Positions 41,217 to 49,929 of a DNA stretch of 64,000 nt are shown here, in pieces. The first letter of the stretch is position 1, and each line of letters begins with the position of its first letter. A program made the translations under genes and the position numbers. Origin of the DNA: Curtobacterium sp. VKM Ac-1393 (GTDB lineage: Bacteria; Actinomycetota; Actinomycetes; Actinomycetales; Microbacteriaceae); the NCBI RefSeq assembly GCF_015350995.1, contig NZ_JADKRW010000005.1, forward strand, positions 1-64,000, written 5' to 3'. Under the pieces are notes generated by a model. The model made no database searches. It was not told the origin of the DNA and saw only the letters and a list, made by a program, of their open reading frames with translations.

Positions 41217-41576
41217 CGCTCGGCTCGCGCGCTGGTGCTGCGATTTGTGCTGTGGCAGCTGCTGACGCGAGACGCCGGCGTCATCGCAAGACGCCGCCAT
41301 GTCCGCGAGACGCCGCCAGATCCGGCGGCGTCTCGCCGCTTCCGGGGCGTCTCGCCGACACGACGCGTCTCACCAGCACGCGAACGCGACCCCACAGCGG
41401 ACGGGAGGCCCGTGGCGGCGTCACCACGGGCCTCCCGTCCGCCTGCCCTCGCGATCAGGGCGCACGACGCCGTCGTGTCCACAGGACGCCGCCATGTCCG
41501 CGAGACGCCGCCGAATTCGGCGGCGTCTGGTCGCCTCAGCGGCGTCGGGCGGAAACGACGGCGTCTGACAGGACGA
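41217..41576. repeat. Repeat-filled intergenic region between SURF1 and ABC-F genes
   Basis: No gene is seen in these 360 bp. Two exact 28-nt direct copies starting GACGCCGCCATGTCCGCGAG lie at 41290-41317 and 41485-41512. A family 2 hairpin with GCGAGACGCCGCC arms is at 41305-41336, and a perfect 26-nt palindrome centred on GAATTC is at 41503-41528. A family 1 hairpin lies between them at 41397-41442. The motif CGCCGGCGTCATCG (41273-41286) also occurs at 49811-49824. The region looks like nested repeats and probably terminates both convergent genes. Confidence 0.8.
41397..41442. terminator. Family 1 hairpin, probable bidirectional terminator
   Basis: Perfect 19-bp stem: GCGGACGGGAGGCCCGTGG (41397-41415) with its complement at 41424-41442 and an 8-nt loop. 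Convergent genes flank the region. Confidence 0.7.
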
Positions 41577-43175
41577 CTACGCGAGCTCGATGAGCTCCGC
41601 GTAGTCCTTGTTCCAGTGGTCCTCGGTACCGTCCGGCAGCAGCAGCACGCGTTCGGGGTTGAGCGCCTCGACGGCACCGGCGTCGTGCGACACCAGGACG
41701 ACCGCACCCTCGAACCCGGCCAGCGCGTTCAGGATCTCCTCGCGCGACGCCGGGTCGAGGTTGTTCGTCGGTTCGTCGAGCAGCAGCACGTTCGCGCCCG
41801 AGACGACGATCATCGCGAGCGACAGTCGGGTCTTCTCGCCACCCGACAGGACCCCGGCCTTCTTGTAGCCGTCGTCCCCGGTGAACAGGAACGACCCGAG
41901 CACGCGACGTGCCTCGGTCTCGTTGAGGTCGGTCGACGCCGACACCATGTTCTCGATCACCGTGCGGTTGATGTCGATGTTCTCGTGCTCCTGCGCGTAG
42001 TACCCGATGCGCAGGCCGTGACCGGGCTGGATCTCACCGGTGTCGGGCAGGTCGGCACCCGCGAGGATCCGGAGCAGCGTCGTCTTGCCAGCACCGTTGA
42101 ACCCGAGGATCACGACGCGCGAACCGCGGTCGATCGCCAGGTCGACACCCGCGAAGATCTCCAGCGACCCGTAGGACTTCGACAGCCCCGCGGCCATGAG
42201 CGGCGTGCGGCCGCAGGGGGCAGGCGTGGGGAAGCGGATCTTGGCGACCCGGTCGGCGACGCGCTCGTCCTCGAGACCGGCCAAGAGCTTGTCGGCACGC
42301 GCGACCATCTGGTGCGCCGCGGCGGCCTTCGAGGCCTTCGCGCCGAACCGAGCGGCCTGGTCCTTCAACGTCGCGGCCTTCTTCTCGGCGCCGGCACGCT
42401 CCTTGCGGCGACGCTCCTCGTCAGCGACACGCTGCCGCTGGTAGAGCTTCCAGCCCATGTTGTAGATGTCGATGGTCTGGCGGTTGGCGTCGAGGTAGAA
42501 GACGCGGTTCACGACCTCGTCCACGAGCTCGACGTCGTGGGAGATGATGATGACGCCGCCGGGGTAGGTCTTGAGGTGCTCCCGCAGCCACACGACCGAG
42601 TCGGCGTCGAGGTGGTTCGTCGGCTCGTCGAGGATCATCGTCTCGGCGTCCGAGAACAGGATGCGCGCGAGCTCGATGCGACGGCGCTGCCCACCGGACA
42701 GGGTCTTCAGCTGCTGGTCGAGGATGCGGTCCGGCAGCTTGAGGTTCGACGCGATCGACGCCGCCTCGGCCTCGGCCGCGTAGCCGCCGAGCGCGTTGAA
42801 CTGGTCGTCGAGCCGGCTGTACCGGCGCATCGCCTTCTCGGCGACGGCCGAGTCCTCGCTCGCCATGTCGAGCGTGGCGAGGCGGATGCCCTCGACGAGC
42901 TCGCCCAGACCACGGGCATCGAGGATGCGCTTGCGCGCGGTCTCCTCCGGGTCACCCGACCGTGGGTCCTGCGGCAGGTAGCCGATCTCCCCACCGCGGT
43001 CGATCGTGCCGCCGTTCGGCTGCGTCTCGCCCGCGAGAGCCTTGGTCATCGTCGTCTTCCCCGCGCCGTTGCGGCCGACGAGTCCGATCTTGTCACCCTT
43101 CTCGACACGGAAGGACACGTCTTCCATGAGGAGACGAGCTCCGACGCGGATCTCGAGTTCGTGCACGGCAAGCAC
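41577..43175 (-). CDS. ABC-F family ATP-binding protein
   Basis: 532 residues with two ABC domains and no membrane segment, the ABC-F layout. Domain 1 has GLVGRNGAGKTTMTKALAG, TLSGGQRRRIELARIL and MILDEPTNHLDAD. Domain 2 has ILGFNGAGKTTLLRILAG, VLSGGEKTRLSLAMI and LLLDEPTNNLDP. A charged linker rich in Lys/Arg (about 255-305) joins them. ABC-F proteins act on the ribosome, rescuing stalled complexes or protecting against antibiotics. The subgroup cannot be told, so resistance should not be assumed. GTG start at 43175, divergent from bioY. Confidence 0.93.
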   Translation of the reverse strand: MLAVHELEIRVGARLLMEDVSFRVEKGDKIGLVGRNGAGKTTMTKALAGETQPNGGTIDRGGEIGYLPQDPRSGDPEETARKRILDARGLGELVEGIRLATLDMASEDSAVAEKAMRRYSRLDDQFNALGGYAAEAEAASIASNLKLPDRILDQQLKTLSGGQRRRIELARILFSDAETMILDEPTNHLDADSVVWLREHLKTYPGGVIIISHDVELVDEVVNRVFYLDANRQTIDIYNMGWKLYQRQRVADEERRRKERAGAEKKAATLKDQAARFGAKASKAAAAHQMVARADKLLAGLEDERVADRVAKIRFPTPAPCGRTPLMAAGLSKSYGSLEIFAGVDLAIDRGSRVVILGFNGAGKTTLLRILAGADLPDTGEIQPGHGLRIGYYAQEHENIDINRTVIENMVSASTDLNETEARRVLGSFLFTGDDGYKKAGVLSGGEKTRLSLAMIVVSGANVLLLDEPTNNLDPASREEILNALAGFEGAVVLVSHDAGAVEALNPERVLLLPDGTEDHWNKDYAELIELA

Positions 43176-43290
43176 AGTGGACGTCCAATCAGTTGGTGGG
43201 TTTGCACAACGACGTGTGCGTGAGGTGCACCGCTACGCTGACGGGACCGATGGTTCCGAACGGGACCAGCAGTCCATTCTAGGAGAATCC

Positions 43291-43890
43291 ATGACGAACG
43301 CCACCGGGTTCGCTCCCCGCGCAGTCCTCGCCGACCGTCTGCGCACGCACGGGCTGGCCACGAACGCCGCCCTCGTCGCCGGCGGAGCCCTGTTCACCGC
43401 CGCGATGGCGCAGCTCGAGGTCCCGATGTGGCCGGTCCCGATCACCGGGCAGACGCTCGCCGTCGTGCTCGTCGGCGCGACCCTGGGTGCCCGCCGCGGC
43501 ATGCTCTCGCTGCTCGTCTACGCCGTCGCCGGCCTGGCCGGTGCACCGTTCTTCGCCGACCTGACCGGTGGCCTGCAGGCCTTGGCCGTGCCGAGCTTCG
43601 GCTACGTCATCGGCTTCATCCCCGCCGCGGGCGTCGTCGGCTGGCTCGCCCGCCGCAACTGGGACCGCCACTTCGGACGTGCCGCCGTGGCGATGCTGCT
43701 CGCGAGTGCCATCCCCTTCGTGACCGGTCTGCCGTACCTGGCGGTCGTGCTCGGCCAGCTCGGTGCGCCGAACGACCTGCAGTCGGTGCTCGCCGCCGGC
43801 CTGTACCCGTTCATCGTCGGCGGGATCGCGAAGGCGCTCATCGCCGCCGGCATCGTGCCGCTCGCGTGGAAGGCGCTCGGCCGCCGCTGA
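43291..43890 (+). CDS. bioY: Biotin transporter BioY (ECF substrate-binding S component)
   Basis: 199 residues with about six membrane segments. Family stretches include AQLEVPMWPVPITGQTLAVV near 41-60, LGARRGMLSLLVYAVAGLAG and LAVPSFGYVIGFIPAA. BioY captures biotin and works alone at low rate or with an energising module. bioM and bioN are not adjacent. ATG 43291 has an AGGAGA ribosome site. A TACGCT hexamer at 43234-43239 may be the -10. I see no clear BirA- or BioQ-type operator. It ends before a strong terminator. Confidence 0.93.
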   Translation: MTNATGFAPRAVLADRLRTHGLATNAALVAGGALFTAAMAQLEVPMWPVPITGQTLAVVLVGATLGARRGMLSLLVYAVAGLAGAPFFADLTGGLQALAVPSFGYVIGFIPAAGVVGWLARRNWDRHFGRAAVAMLLASAIPFVTGLPYLAVVLGQLGAPNDLQSVLAAGLYPFIVGGIAKALIAAGIVPLAWKALGRR

Positions 43891-43927
43891 CGCGCGCTGC
43901 GCGGAGTGTCTGCCACGCCCGCCCCCG

Positions 43928-43963
43928 GCGGCCGGGGTTCCGAAATACCGGAACCCCGGCCGC
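43928..43963. terminator. Terminator of bioY
   Basis: Perfect 15-bp stem, GCGGCCGGGGTTCCG (43928-43942) with its complement (43949-43963), 6-nt loop AAATAC, then TTCT. The GGTTCCGAAAT core is shared with family 3 repeats near 59.7 kb. Confidence 0.75.
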
Positions 43964-44042
43964 TTCTGCGTCCGCCCGTGGAACCTCGGCGAAACTGAGC
44001 GGCGTGTCCAGCCCGGCGCGCCCCGCGCGTGTCGCGACCACA

Positions 44043-44090
44043 GACGGACGGGAGGCCCGATACCAGCTGGTACCAGGCCTCCCGTCCGTC
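44043..44090. repeat. Family 1 palindrome downstream of sufT
   Basis: GACGGACGGGAGGCC (44043-44057) pairs with its complement at 44076-44090, around centre ACCAGCTGGT. The trailing GTCAGGGGGTCGCG matches the bases after the copy at the window start, and both lie directly before a minus-strand stop codon. Probable terminator of the suf operon. A GGAACCTCGGCG family 3 element lies nearby at 43980-43991. Confidence 0.7.
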
Positions 44091-44102
44091 AGGGGGTCGC
44101 GA

Positions 44103-44432
44103 CTAGATCGCGAACCCGAGTGCGCGCATCATCTCGCGCCCGTCGTCGGTGATCCGATCCGGACCCCACGGCGGCATCCAGACCCAGTTGATGCGGAAGG
44201 CGTCGACGATGCCGTCCAGGGCGTTCGCGGTGTCGCCCTCGATGACGTCGGTGAGCGGGCAGCCAGCGCTGGTCAGGGTCATGCTGATGACGAGCGCCGA
44301 GGCCTCGTCGTCCCACGCCAGGTCGTAGATCAGGCCGAGGTCGACGATGTTCACGCCGAGCTCCGGGTCCTGCACCTCTTTCAGGCCCTCGACGACCTCG
44401 TCGAACTTCTCCGGGGCGAGTGCCGCGATCAT
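44103..44432 (-). CDS. sufT: SufT / MIP18-family (DUF59) Fe-S assembly factor
   Basis: 109 residues, a single DUF59 domain: VQDPELGVNIVDLGLIYDL at about 20-38 and the reactive-Cys region MTLTSAGCPLTDVIEGD. WVWMPPWGPDRITDDGREMM near the end is typical of actinobacterial SufT. It helps deliver or mature Fe-S clusters. It overlaps sufC by one base (TGATG), so it is translated with it. In many actinobacteria sufS and sufU stand between sufC and sufT; here they do not. Confidence 0.9.
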   Translation of the reverse strand: MIAALAPEKFDEVVEGLKEVQDPELGVNIVDLGLIYDLAWDDEASALVISMTLTSAGCPLTDVIEGDTANALDGIVDAFRINWVWMPPWGPDRITDDGREMMRALGFAI

Positions 44433-45214
44433 CAGGCCTGCGCCTCGGCGGCCGACGCTGCAGCAGCCTGCACGTAGCGGTCGTAGCCCTCGTTCTCGAG
44501 GCGATCGGCCAGCTCCGGGCCACCCTGCTCGGCGACCTTGCCGGCGACGAACACGTGCACGAAGTCCGGCTTGATGTAGCGCAGGATGCGCGTGTAGTGC
44601 GTGATGAGCAGCACGCCCAGGCCGGTCGCGGCCTTGGCACGGTTGACGCCCTCGGACACGATCTTCAGCGCGTCGACGTCGAGTCCGGAGTCGGTCTCGT
44701 CGAGCACGGCGAAGCGCGGCTTGAGGAGCTCGAGCTGCATGATCTCGTGGCGCTTCTTCTCGCCGCCGGAGAAGCCCTCGTTGACGTTGCGCTCGGCGAA
44801 GGACGAGTCCATCTTGAGGTCGGCCATCGACTGGCGGAGCTCCTTGATCCAGCCGCGCAGGGCCGGGGCCTCACCGTCGATCGCGGTCTTGGCGGTACGG
44901 AGGAAGTTCGAGACCGTCACGCCGGGGATCTCGACCGGGTACTGCATCGCCAGGAACATGCCGGCACGGGCACGCTCGTCGACGCTCATCGCGAGCACGT
45001 CCTCGCCGTCGAGGGTGATCGAGCCACCGACGACGTTGTACCGGGGGTGGCCGGCGATCGTGTACGCCAGAGTGGACTTGCCGGAGCCGTTCGGCCCCAT
45101 GATCGCGTGGATCTCGCCCTCGTTGATCGTGAGGTCGACACCCTTGAGGATCTCCTTGGTGCCCTGATCGGTGTCGATCGAGACCTGGAGGTCGCGGATT
45201 TCCAGAGTGGACAT
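44432..45214 (-). CDS. sufC: Fe-S cluster assembly ATPase SufC
   Basis: 260 residues. Walker A is IMGPNGSGKSTLAYTIAG, the signature FSGGEKKRHEIMQLEL, Walker B FAVLDETDSGLDVDAL and switch His LLITHYTRIL, the exact SufC pattern. It forms SufBC2D with the products of the upstream genes and powers Fe-S cluster assembly in the cytoplasm. It lies 60 bp after the Rieske-type gene and overlaps sufT. Confidence 0.96.
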   Translation of the reverse strand: MSTLEIRDLQVSIDTDQGTKEILKGVDLTINEGEIHAIMGPNGSGKSTLAYTIAGHPRYNVVGGSITLDGEDVLAMSVDERARAGMFLAMQYPVEIPGVTVSNFLRTAKTAIDGEAPALRGWIKELRQSMADLKMDSSFAERNVNEGFSGGEKKRHEIMQLELLKPRFAVLDETDSGLDVDALKIVSEGVNRAKAATGLGVLLITHYTRILRYIKPDFVHVFVAGKVAEQGGPELADRLENEGYDRYVQAAAASAAEAQA

Positions 45215-45274
45215 TGCGTGGGTTCCTTCGGTTGCAGCTGTGTGCGGCGTCAGCCGCGGGAAGTGTGGGGTGGT

Positions 45275-45601
45275 CTAGTCGACCGGGACGGTGTCGTGCA
45301 CGTCGACGTAGACCTCGCCGTCACGGACCTCGACCCGGAAGACCGGGACGGGCTCGTACGCGGGGAAGTTCTGCGGCTTGCCGGTGGTCAGCGAGAAACG
45401 GGACCCGTGCGCCCAGCACTCGAGCGAATCACCCTCGACGAAGCCCTCGGCGAGCGAGATGTCGCCGTGGGTGCAGGTGTCGCCGATCGCGTGCACGGTG
45501 CCGGACGAGTCCTTCACGATGGCCACCGCGGTGCCGTCGACGACGGCGCGCATCGGGCTGTCGACAGCGATCTCGGACTCCGCGCAGACCTTCGTGGGCA
45601 T
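45275..45601 (-). CDS. Rieske-type ferredoxin of the suf operon
   Basis: 108 residues. The Rieske ligands are in DTCTHGDISL (Cys-x-His) and LECWAHGSRF (Cys-x2-His), with SLTTGKPQNFPAYEPVPVF after them. It binds a [2Fe-2S] cluster and resembles the ferredoxin subunit of non-heme iron oxygenases. Inside suf operons of this group it may supply electrons for cluster assembly. It overlaps sufD by one base (TGATG). Confidence 0.9.
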   Translation of the reverse strand: MPTKVCAESEIAVDSPMRAVVDGTAVAIVKDSSGTVHAIGDTCTHGDISLAEGFVEGDSLECWAHGSRFSLTTGKPQNFPAYEPVPVFRVEVRDGEVYVDVHDTVPVD

Positions 45602-46908
45602 CAGGCGTCGGCCTCAGCCGTCGCGACGGTGTCTGCCTCGGCACCGGACTCGTCCGGCGCGACGATCACCGAGTGACCGTCGGCGAGTTCCTGCTCGACC
45701 GCGGCGATGAGGCGTTCCTCGAGCTCGGGGGCACCGATCTTCTGGATGACCTCGACCAGGAAGCCGAGCACGACGAGACGACGTGCCTCTTCTTCGGGGA
45801 TGCCACGGGCCTGCAGGTAGAACAGCTGCTCGTCGTCGAAGCGACCCGTCGCACTCGCGTGCCCGGCGCCCTCGATGTTGCCCGTCTCGATCTCGAGGTT
45901 CGGGATGCTGTCGGCACGGGTGCCGTCGGTCAGCACGAGGTTGCGGTTCTGCTCGTAGGAGTCGGTGCCGTCACCGGCGCGGCCGATGAGCACGTCGCCG
46001 ATCCAGACCGTGTGCGCACCCTTGCCCTGCAGTGCACCCTTGTAGTTGACCCGACCGCGCGTGTTGGGCGCGTCGTGGTTCACGTAGACCTGCTGCTCGA
46101 TGTACTGGCCGGCATCGGCGAAGTACACGCCGTACATCTCGGTGTCGGCACCCTGGGCACCGAGGTGCGTCGAGGGGTTCACCCGGATGACGTCACCACC
46201 GAGCGAGACCACGACGTGCTTGAGGAAGGCGTCGCGGCCGACCTCGGCGAAGTGCGTCGACACGTGCACGGCGTCGTCGTCCCAGTCCTGCAGGCTGACG
46301 ACGGTCAGGCGTGCGCCGTCCTGCACGACGATCTCGATGTTCTCGCTCAGCAGCGCGCTGCCGCGGTTGTCGATGACGACGATGCCCTGGGCGTGCGGCT
46401 CGGCCGTGATGACCGTGTGCGCTGCGCGGGGCTGCGTGCCGAAGTCGGAGCGCGTGATGGTGATGAACTCGTGCGCCTCGGTCGACTTGACGGTGACGGC
46501 GAGGACGGCGTCACGAGCCGTCCAGGCTGCGGCGGCCGCACGGTCCTCCGGCAGGCCGGCGGTGCCGACACGGGGGTCGTCACTGCGACCCCACTCGACG
46601 TCGGCGCCGTCGGACTGACGGGCGAGGAACGGGTAGGCGGAACCGTCGAGGTCACCGTCGAGGAGCGGCTGGAGCTTCGCCAGGGGCGCGAACTTCCAGT
46701 TCACCTCGCGCCCGGTGACGGTCGGGAAGGCGCCGAGGTCACCGGACTGGAACCGCTCGGAGCGGGTCTGGACCGGGATCTTCTTGTCGGGGGCGTCCCA
46801 GCCGCCGTCGGAGTGGGCTCCGGCGCCGTGCTGAACGGTCGCCGCAGGCGCCGCTGAGGCCGCTGGTTCGATCGGCTGGTCGATGTGGGGAGGGGTAGTG
46901 CTGGACAT
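45601..46908 (-). CDS. sufD: Fe-S cluster assembly protein SufD
   Basis: 435 residues. The beta-helix core and C-terminal helical domain match SufD: VVSLGGDVIRVNPSTHLGAQ, YVNHDAPNTRGRVNYKGALQ, ETGNIEGAGHASATGRFDDE and FYLQARGIPEEEARRLVV. It pairs with SufB to form the cluster-assembly scaffold. The ATG follows the sufB stop with no gap (TAG-ATG). Slightly longer than average because of an N-terminal Ala/Pro tail. Confidence 0.94.
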   Translation of the reverse strand: MSSTTPPHIDQPIEPAASAAPAATVQHGAGAHSDGGWDAPDKKIPVQTRSERFQSGDLGAFPTVTGREVNWKFAPLAKLQPLLDGDLDGSAYPFLARQSDGADVEWGRSDDPRVGTAGLPEDRAAAAAWTARDAVLAVTVKSTEAHEFITITRSDFGTQPRAAHTVITAEPHAQGIVVIDNRGSALLSENIEIVVQDGARLTVVSLQDWDDDAVHVSTHFAEVGRDAFLKHVVVSLGGDVIRVNPSTHLGAQGADTEMYGVYFADAGQYIEQQVYVNHDAPNTRGRVNYKGALQGKGAHTVWIGDVLIGRAGDGTDSYEQNRNLVLTDGTRADSIPNLEIETGNIEGAGHASATGRFDDEQLFYLQARGIPEEEARRLVVLGFLVEVIQKIGAPELEERLIAAVEQELADGHSVIVAPDESGAEADTVATAEADA

Positions 46909-48327
46909 CTAGCCGACGGATCCTTCCATGCTCATCTCGATGAGCTTGTTGAGTTCGAGCGCGTACTCCATCGGGAGCTCGCGGGCGATCGGCTCGATGA
47001 AGCCACGGACGATCATCGCCATCGCTTCGTCCTCGGCCATGCCGCGGGACATCAGGTAGAAGAGCTGCTCCTCGCTCACGCGCGAGACCGTGGCCTCGTG
47101 CCCGAGCTGGACGTCGTCGACGCGGATGTCGATCGCCGGGTAGGTGTCGCTCCGGCTGATGGTGTCGACCAGCAGCGCGTCACACCGCACGGTGTTCGCC
47201 GCGTGGTGTGCGGACGGGTCCACCCGGACCTCGCCGCGGTAGCCCGCACGACCGCCGCCGCGGGCGATCGACTTCGAGACGATCGACGACGTCGTGTACG
47301 GCGCCATGTGGATCATCTTCGCGCCGGCGTCCTGGTGCTGGCCGGGGCCGGCGAACGCGACGGAGAGGGTCTCACCCTTGGCGTGCTCACCGGCGAGGTA
47401 GATCGACGGGTACTTCATCGTGACCTTGGACCCGATGTTGCCGTCGATCCACTCCATCGTGGCGCCCTCGTGCGCGATCGCGCGCTTGGTCACGAGGTTG
47501 TAGACGTTGTTCGACCAGTTCTGGATCGTCGTGTACCGAACGCGGGCGTTCTTCTTCACGATGATCTCGACGACGGCCGAGTGCAGCGAGTCCGACTTGT
47601 AGATCGGCGCCGTGCAGCCCTCGATGTAGTGGACGTACGAGTCCTCGTCCGCGATGATCAGCGTCCGCTCGAACTGGCCCATGTTCTCGGTGTTGATACG
47701 GAAGTAGGCCTGCAGCGGGATCTCGACGTGGACGCCCTTCGGCACGTACACGAACGAGCCGCCGGACCAGACGGCCGTGTTCAGCGCCGCGAACTTGTTG
47801 TCGCCGGCCGGGATCACGGTGCCGAAGTACTCCTGGAAGAGCTCGGGGTGCTCGCGGAGCGCGGTGTCGGTGTCCATGAAGATGACACCCTGCTGCTCCA
47901 GGTCCTCGCGGATCTGGTGGTACACGACCTCGGACTCGTACTGCGCGGCGACGCCGGCGACGAGGCGCTGGCGCTCGGCCTCGGGGATGCCGAGCTTCTC
48001 GTAGGTCGCGCGGATGTCCTCGGGGAGGTCCTCCCACGACTGCGCCTGCTTCTCGGTGGAGCGCACGAAGTACTTGATGTTGTCGAAGTCGATGCCCGTG
48101 AGGTCGGCGCCCCAGGTCGGCATCGGCTTGCGGCCGAAGAGCTGCAGGCCCTTGAGCCGGTTCTTGAGCATCCACTCGGGCTCGTGCTTGAGGTTCGAGA
48201 TGTCGGTGACGACCTCGTCCGAGACACCACGGCGGGCCGAGGCCCCGGCGGAGTCGGAGTCGGACCAGCCGAACTCGTATTGCCCGAGCCCTTCGAGCTC
48301 CGGACGGTCGATGAGCACGTCGGACAT
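46909..48327 (-). CDS. sufB: Fe-S cluster assembly protein SufB
   Basis: 472 residues from ATG 48327, set by a GAGGAG ribosome site; the open frame continues upstream without family similarity. SufB motifs include [59 protein letters not shown] and [10 protein letters not shown], whose Cys is the conserved one. SVSEEQ-type ending is [20 protein letters not shown]. It is the main scaffold of SufBC2D. It is the first gene of sufB-sufD-Rieske-sufC-sufT. No SufR-like repressor gene lies upstream; the neighbour is divergent ctaA. Confidence 0.97.
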   Translation of the reverse strand: MSDVLIDRPELEGLGQYEFGWSDSDSAGASARRGVSDEVVTDISNLKHEPEWMLKNRLKGLQLFGRKPMPTWGADLTGIDFDNIKYFVRSTEKQAQSWEDLPEDIRATYEKLGIPEAERQRLVAGVAAQYESEVVYHQIREDLEQQGVIFMDTDTALREHPELFQEYFGTVIPAGDNKFAALNTAVWSGGSFVYVPKGVHVEIPLQAYFRINTENMGQFERTLIIADEDSYVHYIEGCTAPIYKSDSLHSAVVEIIVKKNARVRYTTIQNWSNNVYNLVTKRAIAHEGATMEWIDGNIGSKVTMKYPSIYLAGEHAKGETLSVAFAGPGQHQDAGAKMIHMAPYTTSSIVSKSIARGGGRAGYRGEVRVDPSAHHAANTVRCDALLVDTISRSDTYPAIDIRVDDVQLGHEATVSRVSEEQLFYLMSRGMAEDEAMAMIVRGFIEPIARELPMEYALELNKLIEMSMEGSVG

Positions 48328-48579
48328 GGTCTCCTCGTTTCCTTCTCGCGGGACAGCGTCTTCAGGGGTGAACCCGTGGCGTCTGGACGCCATTCCACCG
48401 CAGACCGCTGACAAGCGGTCACGGTGCTGCTCCCTCGCAACGACAATGGTTCCACGCAGTCCCTGGATCGATCGGCGATCTCGGCCCATTCGGAGCCGGC
48501 GCCTGCCTAGACTTGACTGCTGCTGAACCCTCGAATCCTACAGGTTCACTGCACGGAACAACAGGAAGGCACCACCCTC

Positions 48580-49554
48580 GTGACTCGCGTCGGACCCCCC
48601 GTCGACCAGGAACTCCGGACCGGACGGTGGTGGTCGCTCCCCCGCGTCGTCGACCGGCGGGTCATCGCACTGGCGTGGGCCTCGTTCGTGGTCGAGGTCA
48701 TCCTGATCGGCACCGGTGGCCTCGTCCGCCTGACCGCGTCGGGCCTCGGATGCCCCACCTGGCCCAAGTGCACGGCCGATTCCCTGGTCTCGACGCCTGA
48801 GATGGGCATCCACGGGATCATCGAGTTCGGCAACCGGATGCTCACCTTCGTGCTCGTCATCGTGGCGATCGCGATGTTCCTGGCGGTCGTCCGGATGCTC
48901 CGCACGCGTCCCGAACTCTTCTGGCTCGCGTTCGCTCAGGGCGTCGCGATCCCGATCCAGGCGGTCATCGGCGGCTTGAGCGTGTTGACCAGCCTCAACC
49001 CGTTCGTCGTCGGTCTGCACTTCGTCGTGTCCGCCGCCCTCACCTCCGTCACCGCGGCGCTGGTGTACCGGACGACGCACGGCCCCCGCACCGCCCGCCG
49101 TCTGGTCCCCACCTGGTACACCGGTGTCGTCCGCGGCACCGTCGCCGCCGTCGTGGTCACCGTGCTCGTCGGCATCCTCACCACCGGCAGCGGCCCGCAC
49201 GCCGGTGCCGACGAGGCCGTCGACGGCGGACGCCTGCACCGCACCGGGTTCGACCCAGCGGTGCTCGAGCACCTGCACGCCTGGCCCGCGTACGTGCTCT
49301 TCGCGCTGACACTCGTGCTCGTCGTCGGCGCGGTGCGCCTGCGACTGTCGAGCAAGTGGGCGCTCCTGCTGCTCGTCGTCGAGTTCCTGCAGATCGCCGT
49401 CGGACTCACCCAGGCGCGCACGGGCTTGCCCGTCGGACTGGTCGGCACGCACATGGTGCTCGCCGGACTGCTCGTCGGGGCGGTGACGGCCGTCGTGCTG
49501 TCCACCCGCGCGAGCGCCGGTCGCGAGGCCGCGCGCGAACCCCTCGACGCCTGA
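48580..49554 (+). CDS. ctaA: Heme A synthase (COX15/CtaA family)
   Basis: 324 residues with eight predicted membrane helices. LIGTGGLVRLTASGLGCPTWPKCTADS near the N-terminus (seen as GGLVRLTASGLGCPTWPKC), the heme-ligand HGIIEFGNRM, VVGLHFVVSAAL, VLEHLHAWPAYVLF and VGTHMVLAGLL place the four His expected of CtaA. It oxidises heme O to heme A in the membrane. GTG 48580 has an AGGAAGG ribosome site. Divergent from sufB; ctaB, the preceding enzyme, lies convergent 375 bp away. Confidence 0.94.
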   Translation: MTRVGPPVDQELRTGRWWSLPRVVDRRVIALAWASFVVEVILIGTGGLVRLTASGLGCPTWPKCTADSLVSTPEMGIHGIIEFGNRMLTFVLVIVAIAMFLAVVRMLRTRPELFWLAFAQGVAIPIQAVIGGLSVLTSLNPFVVGLHFVVSAALTSVTAALVYRTTHGPRTARRLVPTWYTGVVRGTVAAVVVTVLVGILTTGSGPHAGADEAVDGGRLHRTGFDPAVLEHLHAWPAYVLFALTLVLVVGAVRLRLSSKWALLLLVVEFLQIAVGLTQARTGLPVGLVGTHMVLAGLLVGAVTAVVLSTRASAGREAAREPLDA

Positions 49555-49593
49555 CGCCCGGGCGCGTCGCGCCGGTCGGGCGCACCGCTGCTG

Positions 49594-49629
49594 CGACACC
49601 CCACGAGTCGATCGACTCGTGGGGTGTCG
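49594..49629. terminator. Perfect palindrome, probable ctaA/ctaB bidirectional terminator
   Basis: 18-bp perfect arms: CGACACCCCACGAGTCGA and its complement with no loop bases. It is 40 nt after the ctaA stop. TCGTTCG follows. Confidence 0.7.
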
Positions 49630-49735
49630 TTCGTTGCGCGTGCATCGGATGCCTGCGCATGGTCCGTCAGTCCACGCGACGATCGACCGGTGGATCGTCG
49701 CAGAACGCGTGCGCCTCGCGCCCACGCACGCACAC

Positions 49736-49784
49736 GGCGGCCGGGAGGCCCGTGGCCGTGTCCGCCACGGGCCTCCCGGCCGCC
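49736..49784. repeat. Family 1 hairpin, 20-bp perfect stem
   Basis: GGCGGCCGGGAGGCCCGTGG (49736-49755) with its complement at 49765-49784 and a 9-nt loop. The GGGAGGCCCGTGG core is identical to that at 41403-41415. Confidence 0.75.
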
Positions 49785-49929
49785 TGGTGGGAACGTCACC
49801 CGCCGCAGCACGCCGGCGTCATCGTGTCACGCCCCGGAATGCACGAGACGCCGCCGAATACGGCGGCGTCTTGCGGACACGGCGGCGTCTCGCGGACACG
49901 ACAGCGTCTCGCGACGCCCGCCGTAACGG

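Larger units (their letters stand above)
49555..49929. repeat. Repeat-filled intergenic region between ctaA and ctaB
   Basis: No gene is seen in these 375 bp. It holds a perfect 36-nt palindrome at 49594-49629, a family 1 hairpin at 49736-49784, and a family 2 hairpin at 49846-49871 (AGACGCCGCCG arms). Degenerate tandem copies of GGACACGRCRGCGTCTCGCG follow to 49913. Its make-up parallels the 41217-41576 region. Confidence 0.8.

Noticed and set aside
41217..41576. CRISPR-like array from repeated AGACGCCGCC motifs
   Set aside because: Spacing is irregular, copies are inverted as well as direct, and no unique spacers or cas genes are present.
41577..43175. ABC-F protein as an antibiotic resistance gene
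   Set aside because: Resistance cannot be separated from housekeeping ABC-F roles by the visible motifs, and no resistance context exists.
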